Assembly: GCA_039707465.1 (NCBI GenBank)
Contig: CM077647.1
Coordinates: forward strand, 176,324,663 to 176,388,662
Length of the DNA stretch: 64,000 bases
Direction of reading: 5' to 3'
Origin: Rhabdophis nuchalis
Lineage: Eukaryota > Chordata > Lepidosauria > Squamata > Natricidae
The number at the start of each line of letters is the position of its first letter. Position 1 is the first letter of the stretch. The notes beneath the pieces were generated by a model. That model ran no database searches. It was not told the DNA's origin and saw nothing but the letters and a program-made list of their open reading frames with translations. Made by a program: the position numbers and the translations under genes. This document shows, piece by piece, positions 1 to 11,300 of this stretch.

Positions 1-659
1 GGACATATTCTCCATGTAACCAGGCCCTGCTCTTACAGGGTCCTGTTAGAGGACAGTCGGCAATAGCGGCGCCATGTGGACTAGCTGCGTCGCCGCGAGT
101 TGCCAGTGGGTGATGAGTGCAAAGCGCAACCACAACAACAACAGTCAGCCACGTTCGACAACATACCCCCTGTCACCAGCCAGGCGGAAAGCCCAAGTTC
201 ACCCTGCCCACAACTGTCATGTCCGCAGGCGATCTCAGCAGATGACGTACCTGTTGCTCCTGACTTTCCAGCATTGGAGGAAGCCCATGATCCACCCGAT
301 GCAGCACCATCGACCAAAGTGGCGGGGGAAGAATATTCATCTCCAACGGTGGCCGAGCAGATGCCACAGCGTTCGGGTCGGATCCGCCATAGACACGCCC
401 ATTTGCGAGACTATGTCTGCACAATCCAGGGGGAAGGGGTGCTAAGTCCTCAGACTTACTATCAAGCACTCCCATTGGCTAAAGTTCACAGTTTGGGTGG
501 GAGAATTATAGGTTCTCTATTGGTTAATCGTCTGACAGCTGACTCTATATAAGAGCTGTCAGATGGGTGGTTCTTTGTTACAGTTTGGTTCAGTTCGTAT
601 TAAACAGTTTAAAGCAGCTCCCTGCCTCCATGTTTTTCCTCAGAGAACAGTCTTGAGAA
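1..659 (+). mobile_element. Ty3/gypsy (K02A2.6-like) element, 3' end only
   Basis: The window opens inside the integrase C-terminal region of the same gypsy element found complete at 25796-30380 and 50242-54809. The integrase frame (frame 1) reaches an in-frame TAG at 64-66; the unit 3 copy has TGG there, so this stop is specific to the units 1 and 2 versions. A proline- and glutamine-rich tail follows (100-430), ending in an arginine-rich segment (SGRIRHRHAHLRDYVC) typical of the pol end in this retrotransposon lineage. A polypurine tract (428-439) precedes the 3' LTR. Dead element. Confidence 0.85.
440..659 (+). repeat. 3' LTR of gypsy element, unit 1
   Basis: A 220-bp LTR starts TG directly after the polypurine tract and matches 30161-30380 and 54590-54809. 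It contains a TATA box (CTATATAAG near 545) and an ATTAAA polyadenylation-type hexamer near 598. The terminal CA seen in the other copies is AA here. The next five bases (GAATG, 660-664) match the GAAAG before the 5' LTR at 25791-25795 at four of five positions, so they are a probable target-site duplication. Confidence 0.85.
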
Positions 660-839
660 GAATGATTTTAACTAATGAGTATTTCACGTGTCCTGGATTT
701 TTGAATGCTGTCAAGACAGAAACTCAGAGCCTCAGCTCTCTGCCCCAAGTGGAAACTAAGGGACCAACTCTTAGAAATGCAGATTTGGCAATCCATTCAG
801 GAGAGGATATTGTGAACAAAGGTAGGATTAGCCCTCAGA

Positions 840-1678
840 TGCACCTGAGGGCATTACAAGAAGCAATGAGTGGAAAGTAATCAAGGAGAGAAGCAATTTA
901 GAACTGAGGAGAAATTTCCTAACCGATAGGACAATTACAATACAATAGCAGAGTTGGAAGGGACCTTGGAGGTCATCTAATCCAACTTCCTGCCTAGGCA
1001 GGAAACCCTATACCATTTCAGACAAATGGCTATCCAACATCTTCTTGAAGACTTGCAGTGTTGGGGCATTCACAACTTCTGGAGACAAGATGTTCCACTG
1101 ATTAATTGTCCTAACTGTCAGGAAATTTCTCCTCAGTTCTAAGTTGCTTCTCTCCTTGATTACTTTCCACCCATTGCTTCTTGTTCTGCCCTCAGGTGCT
1201 TTGGAGAATAGTTTGACTCCCTCTTCTTTGTGGTAACCCCTGAGATATTGGAACACTGCTATCATGTCTCCCCTAATCCTTCTTTTTATTAAACTAGGCA
1301 TACCCAGTTCCTGCAACTGTTCTTCATATGTTGTAGTCTCCAGTCCCCTAATCATCTTTGTTGCTCTTCTCTGCACTCCTTCTAGAGTCTTTACATCTTT
1401 TCTACATCATGGTGACCATTAATTTCAATACTTGAATTTCAATACTTGAGGGCATTTTTAATTAATCAGTGGAACAGTTTGCCTCCAGAAATTTTGAATG
1501 CCCCAACACTGGAAGTCTTTAAAAAGATGTTGGATAGCCATTTGTCTGAAATGGTATAGGGTTTCCTGCCTAGGCATGGGGTTGGACTAGAAGACCTCCA
1601 AGGGCTCTTCCAACTCTGCTATTGTATTGTATTATATTATATTAACATGAATTTCAATACTTGAGGGCATTTTTAATT
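840..1678. mobile_element. Nested CR1 LINE 3' ends in opposite orientations
   Basis: A + strand CR1 ORF2 C-terminus begins at about 840-937 and resumes at about 1464-1640 (INQWNSLPPE onward, then 3' UTR). Between them lies a − strand CR1 3' end (938-1412) encoding the typical VQRRATK-type C-terminal region, here MQRRATKMIRG. A 31-bp direct repeat flanks the + strand distal piece (1433-1463 and 1648-1678). The proximal + piece and the − piece are inverted copies of the same CR1 segment and could fold back on each other. The same nest is at 30561-31399 and 54990-55828. Confidence 0.8.
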
Positions 1679-2158
1679 GCCAATGTCCCTTAGATTACTT
1701 TCATTAGCATTTGCTCATTTGAAAAAAAAAGTTGAACCACTTATTCTCTCACCAAAAACAAAATAATTATATCCTACAGGAATTGTATTTCATTTAGCTA
1801 GCCCAAAACCTCAAGGTCTGTGCATAAAGGTATTTAAATTCAGCAACACTTAATGTATCTATTTGGTGATAAAGTAACTCTTGAACCCCAGGGAGTTTGG
1901 CACAATGGGATAAAAATCAGACTCATTCTTACAAGTTTCCTCCCTCCTTTCTTTTATTCCAGAACATCTCTTCAATCCTAGTGATAGTCAGTGTACAAAT
2001 TTGACCATGCATGGAACTTCAGATCGAAAACAATGGGATTTCTGATTAGGTGCATGGTCAGATATAAACCTTGGCTCAATCATTGAATGAACCACTAAAA
2101 TACAAACTTCCTTATGGACAGGAGACACAAATATTTTCCCTATGACAAATGCCTGAAG
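1679..2158. other. Upstream flank of V2R-1
   Basis: AT-rich non-coding sequence between the CR1 nest and the receptor start. I see no recognisable repeat or promoter element. It should hold the V2R proximal promoter and any 5' UTR exon, but nothing in the sequence pins these down. Confidence 0.5.
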
Positions 2159-2355
2159 ATGTTGTTCCTTCTGATGCTCTTGGTGCAAAAAGCAGCTCCT
2201 CTGAGCTGCCCTGCGAGCAATATTTTTCCTGTTCCCCATGAGTGGTACCAGCCTGGTGACATCATCGTGGGTGGGATGGTGTCTCAGATGATTCACAATG
2301 TTTATGGAATTGAATTTAAAAAACTTCCTCCTCTAAAACGTTATGATTTACCACT
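2159..2355 (+). CDS. V2R-1 exon 1: signal peptide and start of ectodomain
   Basis: Encodes the leader [17 protein letters not shown] and then the conserved V2R N-terminal motif ([14 protein letters not shown]). The donor is ACT|GTAAGG at 2355/2356, leaving two bases of a leucine codon that exon 2 completes. Units 1 and 2 differ only in the leader (MLFLL versus MLLLL). Confidence 0.9.
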
Positions 2356-5300
2356 GTAAGGATTGTTTTATATTGTTTTAGTTGTTTCCTAGTATGATTT
2401 GATTGCTTATTAGTAACATATGGCTATCGTTAAGTGTTGTATCTTATGAGTCTTGATGAATGCATTTTTTTTTCTTTTCATAACTCTTCTTTTAGGAACC
2501 AGAGACAAATTAATTTTGTGTCCAGTCACACTTGGCCAATAAAGAATTCTGTTCTGTTCCATTGTGTTCTATTTTTCTTTCCATTCATTTTCTAAACTGA
2601 GCTAGATATCCCAAAATTGCTTCTATGACTAATAGTTCTTTGAGAATAAATGCATGGCTTTTATATAAAAATACTCTTGCTTTCTTGTCTTTCAAACATA
2701 TCTCAAAAAACAAATCATTTTCTTCTCGTTGTATTAAAGTCTTATTCACCAAATGCATGAAATGAAGGTGTGAGAAGTCTTTTGGAGAAAAATTTTGGAG
2801 AACATTTAGAGAGTATAATTATCCAGTCTATGCAGTCAAACCCTGCATTACTTACATATATTAAAAGAGTGATACTTGCTGGCTGCATTCTATTTTGTAG
2901 AATACAAAATAGAAATACATGCCATATCTTCAAAAAAAATCACAACTTTGTTCAATACATATTTTTTGCAAATCATGGAAATGCTGTATGTGGTTGAAAA
3001 CTATAGAACTTATTGAGTGTTTTACAAAGACTCTCATCTTCTCACTTACAACAGGGACAGAAATGGTTGTTGCTCATATATGAATGCTTTTACCATAATA
3101 GAGTGATCAACTTATTTTGTTCAATGGGGGGTGTTTAAACTATTTGCAGTGTAATAACCAAATTCTACCAGCACGTCCTCGCCTTGGCCTTTGCTGTGAA
3201 GGAGATCAATGAGGACTCCCAGATCTTACCTAACATCACTCTTGGGTTCCACATCTATGACAGTTACCACAACCCAAGGATGACCTATCGCACCACTCTG
3301 GACCTGCTTTTCAAATCCCAGGAATTTGTCCCAAACTACAAATGTGATAGCCAGAAGAATCTCATGGCCATCATTGGAGGTTTAGGTCCTGATACATCAT
3401 CCTTTATGGCAGAAAGTATAAATATCTACAAAGTTCCACAGGTAGTTTTGGGTGGACTGAGAGAGAAAATTATTTTGTAATTAATAGTAGATACTAGTTG
3501 CTTGCCATTCCTTTCTCCAGGAATTCAATTAAATACACATTTATCACCTCTCATCTTTTTTTCCCATACTCAAGGCAATCCAATTGAATCAAAATCTTTT
3601 ATTACATGTGCTTTGACCGAAAACCAGCAATGGGTCACAACTCTTCTTGCTACAATTTGCTTGGTGTACAATAAAAGTAATTTAGTGGGTTTTTAAGCCA
3701 TTGTTGAAGGATTGGTGCTGTAGGATTAATATTTTGCCATGTCATTTTGCAGGACTTCAATTTTGCTCTCTCTTTTTTCTCCTTTCTGCAATTCTACCCA
3801 CAACTTAAGATGTTGGCTCAAAAAATGAGTAAAAAAAAATCTAAATCCTTTATTAATTTAAATCACAAATTAAAGTACAAATTAATCTTATTGGAGAGGG
3901 TCACCTGATGTTTTGAATTGACCACCGATCTATGGTGACATATGAAGGTGTGTGAAGAGGAGGATAGAAAAGGCTGGCTATCACATAGGACATAGAATAA
4001 TAGAGTTGGAAGGGTCATTAGAGGTCTTCTTGTCCAATCTTGTCTGCAAGCAGGAGGCCCTATACCATTTCAGACAAATCACGTCCCAGTCTCTTTTGGA
4101 AAGCCTCCAGTGATGACATCTGAAGGCAAGTTGTTCCATTGGTTAACTGTTTTCACCATTAGGAAGTTTCTCCCTAGTTCTAGGTTGCTTCTTTCCTTGG
4201 CTAGTTTCCATCCATGGTTCTCATGTTGCCTTTTGATGCTTTGGAAAATAGTTTGACTCCCTCGTTTTTGTAGGAGCTCCTCAAATATTGGAACACTGCT
4301 ATCATGTCTCATGGTTTTAGGGAGGATCTCCTTTCAGCCACTTCTTGAAATCAAAGCTATCAGCATTTTCACTGCTCCCCTCAACTCAGCTCCCAATTCC
4401 ACCAAATTATCTGACAATAGGTGACAACTTCCCTTGCTATATCTTGGTTGGGTCTGGAAATAATAACTGAATGTAAAACTCAACTGATTTGGCTGGAAAT
4501 TGTTGACGTACTTGGGCCACGTTGTACTTTTGAAGATCTCTATAATAATTGCAGTAAATGAAGAGATGATAAATTCTATTCCTCCAAAAACTCATGGGCA
4601 TAGTCTTCCATGTATAATTATTTTATTTTATCTGCTACAAATAAGGGAAGACGGTAATCCAGTAAGTCTAGTTCTTAAGAAAGCTTTCCTTAGGCTGAGA
4701 AGAGCTCAAAAACTCAGATACTTTAGCAAGTTTCCAGATGTTCTAAGGGAATGAACATACTAGAACTCTGTATTAGGAAACTGAGTGTGGTTGTAATCTA
4801 GTTATATTTCAGATGGGAAATTATTATATCAAGGAATTATAATTGTTTCTCTTTTCCAGCAAATGTCATAATCTACATAGAATTGGACAAATGTTCCATG
4901 TACGGGGAGCTTCATTGAGTTTCTATCCCACAGTCTTCTTCATATTTTCACCATGATTTTTATGAGTAACAAACTTTTCTTTTCTGTTTGTTTAGTTGAC
5001 TTATGGTTCCTTTGCCCAAGAAGACTTTCAGATTACTGAGTTATTTCCACTTTATTACATGGTCCCAAAAGAGGAGCATCAATATGGTGGAATTATACAG
5101 CTTCTTCTCTATTTTGGATGGACATGGATAGGAGTCTTTGCTTTTGAAAATAAGGAAGAGCGTTTTTTTCAGAAACTGCAGCCATTGCTTTCACAGAACG
5201 GGGTCTGTTTAGCTTTCACACAAAAAATTCCACAATATCTCGACTTGGACAAAATGCCAGAATTGTTAAATTCAATCTCAGTTATTTCTAATAAATTGAT

Positions 5301-8300
5301 GGATCCAAAAGCGAATGTTTTTCTTGTCCATGGAGAATCCATCACAATAGTGTGGCTCAGAACAATCATGTTTCTATGGGATCCTGAAAATAAAGAGAGT
5401 GCATTATTGAGGAAGGTTTGGATCTTGATGAGTCCAATTGATTTTATCCTGATGGGATTCCAAAGGAGATGGGATCTCCAGATGTTCCATGGGGCTCTTT
5501 CCTTTACGGTGCATTCCAGAGAAGTTCGAGGCTTTAAAGAATTTCTTCAAGTCATCCAAACTTCAAACCTTCCCAAAGATGGATTCCTTCAAGAGGTTTG
5601 GGCGGATTTATTCAATTGTTCATTTTCAAATACAGAATTGTCTTCATCTACGATTACTGAAACTTGTACTGGAGAGGAGAAGTTGGAGAATCTACCTGGT
5701 CCTCTGTTCGAGTTTCAGATGACTGGCCAAAGTTACAGCATCTACAATGCTGTTTATGCAGTGGCACATTCTTTGCACCAGGCTGTGAGCTCAAAATCCC
5801 AACCGAGAAAGATTAAAAAGGTTGAATTTCCAAATCTGCAGCCTTGGCAGGTAATCTTTCCTACATTTGCTTCTACCTCTTCCATGTAAAGATTGGCTAC
5901 AATGGGGGACACAGGTGAACTCCTGGTGCATCTGGGTTTTTGTCTACAGACACCTTGATTGCATTTAAAATAGTTGTCAATCAGAAGTCCAGCATGGCAC
6001 ATACATGTGATCTTTCTCCCTCTCTATATCCCTCTCTCTATCTCCCTCTCTCCCTCTCCTCTCTCTCCAATTCTCTGTATCTCTGTATGTGTGTCTGTCT
6101 CTCTGTCAATTGAGTCTCAGAGGCTGAAATATGGTTGAAGGAAATTTGTCAGGTTTCAGGATATCAAATACCTTTGTACTAATGAATAAGAAACAATGTG
6201 GGATGAGTTTAGATATGGTCCAAATTTGATTATTTGGTTGTTTAAATAGTGAATATAAATTATATCTGAATCAAGTTGTATGATATCAATACCTCATTCT
6301 GATTTTGATTTGTTACCTGCTGTTCTATTTTTCCTTTGTAAGTAACATTACATTATTTCTAGAACAGACCCGTGTCATTCTCTGAAATATAGATTATCTA
6401 TATTGTAAGTGTACTTATTTGATATTTGTTAGAGCAATGGGAAGAATGACTAAGTGAAAATTCAAAATACTGGCAATTACTATCCTTTCAACTCTATCTC
6501 CCTTTCATTCTTTTTCAAGTAGCTCCATTCATTTCTTCAAGGCATTTCTTTCAACAATACAGCTGGGGAGAGAATATTCCTGAATGAGAAAGGAGAAGCA
6601 ACTGGTGGATTCGACATCACCAACTTGATCACTTTCCCAAATAGATCCTTTCAGAGAGTTAGAATTGGAGAGATGGATCCTCAAATTCCCAATGTGAAGG
6701 GATTAATCATTGAAGAAGAGGTGATTGTCTGGCACCCAGCTTTTAACCAGGTGTGGATTCATTTAATCAACTATTCCTTGATACCTTATGATCCCATATT
6801 GAACACAATCTCTTTAGATATCTAATAAGTGTTTTTGAAAAAAATGACATATTCTGTACAAATATTGTAAACGATCAAGCATTCATCAAATTTACAAAAT
6901 GACATTACAATTTAAATTCATATTTGGGTTGCATATCCATTTGAAATCACAGGAGTTGTAATCACATATATCTCTTTATCTACCCTGCCATTCTCCAAAC
7001 ACGTCCTTTGCACATCCTTATAATATCAACATTTTAATGGATAGAATAAATATGCAATAGCTCAATGGTTAAAGACACTGAGCTTGTCAGCTGGATAGCT
7101 GAGACCTGAGCATCATGCAATAGGGTGAGCTCCCATGCCTGCTTCAGCTCCTCCTCACCTAGGAATTCAAAAGCATGCAAATGTGAGTAGATTCATATGT
7201 ACCACTTTGGTGGGAAGGTAACAATGCTCCTGGTGCCTTTGGCACATAGCCCCGTTGGCCACATGACCATGGAAAATATCTTTGGGGGATTTGACAGGAG
7301 GTTTTCCAGCTGGACAGACCTGGGGTGTGTGAGCTCTGAAGAGCCTGATATGAATACTGTCTGACTAACTCTGGGGATCCTTTTTTGGATCAGACCCCCC
7401 CCTCTGGAGGGGGGGCAAAGAGGGGCAGCATCTCATCAGACCGAGAGGGAGGTAACAGATCCCTCGTAGGTCAGAGATTTGCCCTATGAATCGGAATCGG
7501 GGCAGCAGCCTGCAATATGGCTGACAAGATGCTGATTTCAAGTCAAAGCAAATGAACAGGAAGGTTAGGAAGAGACAAAAGACCAGTAAGAAAATTTATC
7601 TAACCCACAGCCATAAATCAAACTTGGAAAAGGCAAAGAAGACTTGAGAGCATAAATAATATTGTTGGTCAGAGTGGGATTTTTTCAAAAAGAAAGAAAG
7701 AAAGAAAAGGAAAACGGAGGGTTGAAACACCAGCCACCCCAAAAGCTATTTGTTTGAAACAATTTCGGAGAGAAAGGGAGAAAGCAGAGAAATGACAAAC
7801 CCACTCAAATATAAACTCTAAATTTGGTTTTGGATTTGAAATAGAAACCAAACATTCTGAAGGATTTACTTAATTTGAACTTCTTCCAACTAATGTATCT
7901 TAAGCATCTCCAAAAAATCAAGAAGAAGCACTTCTTCTCACTGATAACTGATAACCTAACCTTGACTGTGTGGGAAGTTTTTATCAACCAGATACCATAA
8001 ATCAGAATTTGGAAAAGCAGGAAGCAAAAGAGAAATGTACCTGAATCTGGCTGTTTGAAAGTTTGTTCCAATTGATATATTTTGAGCAGCTGTAGTCGAC
8101 TGGAGGTGGAAGGTGGCAAGGGAAAGGATAATAACAGAGTCAAGAACTGGGAAATATGAAGGGTTTCCCCCCCTCTTTCTTCCTTTTTTTTCTTTGCAAA
8201 AGATTAAGATGGCCCCAGATTCTCTTCCGGTTTCACAGAAGTTGAATTAACTGAATTTAAGGTGGACCAGAACCTCGAAATAAGACTTGTATAACTAACT

Positions 8301-11300
8301 GCAATTTTGGAACTGGACATTAAGGAAGAACAAAAGACCAAGATACAATACAATAAAATACAATAGCAGAGTTGGAAGGGACATTGGAGGTCTTCTACTC
8401 CAACCCCCTGTCTAGGCAGGAAACCCTATAACATTTCAGACAAATGGCTATCCAACATCTTCTTAAAGACTTCTTAAAGACTTCTTAAAGTGTTGGGACA
8501 AGATGGCTCCCATTGCTCTTCCCCACAGCAGCTGAAGTAGATAAATTTAAGGTGGATCATAAATCTGAAATGAGAACTTTATAACTGTAACTTTGGAACT
8601 GGATCATGGAAAACTGGGAATTTGAAGAAATACGTGAAACTATTTATTTATTTATTTATTTATTTTATTAAATTTATACCCCGCCCTTCTCCTTGTTAGG
8701 ACCCAGGGCGGCGCACAGGCATCTTAAAAACACAAAATACAATAAATATCAATTAAAATGTAATTAAATTCATTTACCCGTGCTAAAAACCCAATATTAA
8801 TAACCCTACCAAATTACAAACTATAAAATAAAATGTGCACAAATCATTAAAATCAAGCCAAAATAGAATTCTTATTCCAGAAAAGCAGATAACTAAAGGA
8901 GGAGGGGGGCAAGACAATGAAGGGGTAGAAATGGAGGGAAATAAAAAGCAGACCAAAAACTCCATTGTTCTTGGCAGTGGTATAGGGAAAATTATAAAAA
9001 GGGAAATGTCCCAACAAAAGGGAATATTGTATTCCTAAATATGACAATAAAATGGAGTTGCTAATTGGTTGACTATAATAATGGAAAGATACCAAAACAA
9101 AGCTTAAAATATATGGAATATGGATAAATATGAAACGGATATGGGGAGGTTGTAGAGGTTTGTGATTCACTTTTATACATGATAATTAAACTGAGTTGTG
9201 AATTGATTGAATATGACAATAGAAGGACAACTAAGCTTGGGTTAAAAACATATGAAACATAGACATGTATGGAACATTTAAGATGATGAATAAAGTGAGA
9301 TGTTTACTGCTTGTTATTCTATATAATAGATTAAGGGAATTATAATGAACATTGAACAACGAGGATTGCCATTTATCACAAATTGGGGGCATTTAAGGAT
9401 GTATAGTTATATAAAAGTAATGATGAGAATAGCTGGGAATTGTAACCAGGTCTACATCTTGGCCAAAATTAGGCAGGAGGGATGGGTTAAAAAGCACAAT
9501 GACTATAGATGTATACTTTTTGTTCTAGTTTTTTTTTTATAAAAATGAAGGAGAATACATGTTAAAATTAAATATGTATATTGAAAAGGAACTATAAATA
9601 CCATCAACATAAAATGGAGCATGCTCAGAAGCTCTAATACACCAAGTAAATGAGTTGGAAGTAGAGAAGAGAGGTGAGGGAAGAAGAGAGGGATAGGAGA
9701 GAGGGCAGTGGGTGGAAGAGGAGAAGAGAAATGAGTGGAAAGGGGAGAGAGGAAAAGGAGAGAGGAAGGGCAAGAAGAGAAGGGAAGGATGACAGAGGGA
9801 AGAAAGGAGGGAGGGAGGGGGAGGAGAGAGGAGAAAAAAAGTGATGGGTAAGTTACAAATATGGTGTATGGAGAGCACAGGATCCAATAATTGTTTTGGG
9901 AGTTGATGGTAATCGCCACCAAATTTTCACACAATGTTCCTTACAAGAGCAGAACCAATGATACGTACAAATTGTGTGGACATGGCACACTGGTGCCAGG
10001 TACAAGCCACACCAATGTACAACTGCAGCTCTTTTGTGTTTTCCTCACTCACTTGCCACGCCCCCTGCCTCCTCCCCCCTCCCAACTCTCCATGCCTTCA
10101 ACGGAGATCCTTGCGCCACGCCCCCCTGCTTCCTCCCCCCTCCCAACTCTCAATGCCTTCAACGGACCTGCCTACACAACCACCCCTGCCTCCCCCCTCC
10201 CAACTCTCCATGCCTGCAACAGAGCTCCCTGCGCCACGCCCCCTGCCTCCTCCCCCCTCCCAACTCTCCATACCTGCAACAGAGCTCCCTGCACCACACC
10301 CCCTGCCTCCTCTCCCTCCCAACTCTCCATGCTTGCAATGGAGCTCCCTACACAACCACCCCTGCCTCCCCCCTCCCAACTCTCCATGCCTGCAACAGAC
10401 CTCCCTGCACCACGCCCCCTGCCTCCTCCCCCCTCCCAACTCTCCATACCTGCAACAGAGCTCCCTGCACCATACCCTCTGCCTCCTCCATTCTCCCAAC
10501 TCTCCATGCCTGCAACGGAGCTGCCTGAGCCACCTTGCCTCCTCCTCCCCCACAACTCTCCATGCCTGCAACAGAGCTCCTGCACCACACCCCCTGCCTC
10601 CTCCCCCTCCCAACTCTCCATGCCTGCAATGGAGCTCCCTGCGCCACTCCCCCTGCCTCCTACCCCCTCCCAACTCTCCATACCTGCAACAGAGCTCCCT
10701 GCGCCACACCCCCTGCCTCCTCCCCCTCCCAACTCTCCATGCCTGCAATGGAGCTCCCTGCGCCATGCCCCCTGCCTCCTCCACTCTCCCAACTCTCCAT
10801 ACTTGCAACAGAGCTCCCTGCGCCACGCCCCCTGCCTCCTCCACTCTCCCAACTCTCCATGCCTGCAACGGAGCTCCCTGCGCCACGCCCCCTGCCTCCT
10901 CCCCCCTCCCAACTCTCCATGTGTCAGTCTCTGCTTTTGCCTGCAGCGCCTGACATAGTAAAATGGGGGGAGGGCTGGGGTTGCTTAGCTACTAAAGGAG
11001 CAGGAGGGGGAGAGAGACGGCCGCAGTCCTTATCACATCAGCTAACGGACTGCATTCCATTCTGATGATGACCCTGAGATGGAACTGCACCTGATGTCGT
11101 GGCTGACTTTGCATTGGACAATATGCTGGGGTCAAAGGGGCTTAAGGGTTGGGTTATGCTTTGTTACATATATTGCGCGCCTAAATGTTTCATTCCTTGC
11201 TTGACTTTGGCTGAAGCCTTATCATTATCAGTAAAAGTAGCCTTGAACCTTCTAAATGAAGTCAAGTGTGTTCTTCCTTGATTTATGATGGGAACAGTCA

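Larger units (their letters stand above)
7283..9900 (+). mobile_element. Unclassified LINE-like insertion (L1-like?), non-coding parts
   Basis: Sequence inserted in the SINE. It has a GC-richer, leader-like start (7283-7560), A-rich middle parts and no detectable ORF. An A-rich tail lies just before the right target duplication at 20150-20222. I infer a retroelement that has lost its coding part; L1 is a guess from the A-rich tail and overall layout. It carries nested insertions at 8341-8500 (CR1) and 8644-8817 (L2). A palindromic C8/G7 run lies near 7396-7418. Confidence 0.4.

Noticed and set aside
74..445. 123-codon frame MWTSCVAASC... repeated at 29795 and 54221
   Set aside because: Out of frame with the gypsy pol tail that lies in the overlapping frame from 100; a shadow frame.
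2114..2158. Upstream in-frame ATG for V2R-1
   Set aside because: It would place 15 mostly polar, charged residues ahead of the signal peptide; the ATG at 2159 begins the hydrophobic leader directly.
3502..3696. 64-codon frame just after exon 2 as a possible extra V2R exon
   Set aside because: No homology to V2R residues, and exon 2 joins exon 3 in phase with the conserved VPQ-LTYGSF junction.
4500..4754. 84-codon frame in intron 2 conserved in all three units
   Set aside because: Conservation reflects recent duplication of the whole unit. No domain or splice context fits, and it is not part of any V2R exon pattern.
9660..9934. − strand serine/leucine/proline-rich frames over the GA tract
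   Set aside because: Low-complexity translation of a purine repeat; also absent as any known protein pattern.
9891..11065. Long proline-rich open frames on both strands over the minisatellite (up to 355 codons; also at 12672-13768 and 40413-41239)
   Set aside because: Several frames are open at once because the unit lacks stop codons and varies in length. There is no domain, no stable start, and the region lies in LTR U3 inside an intron.
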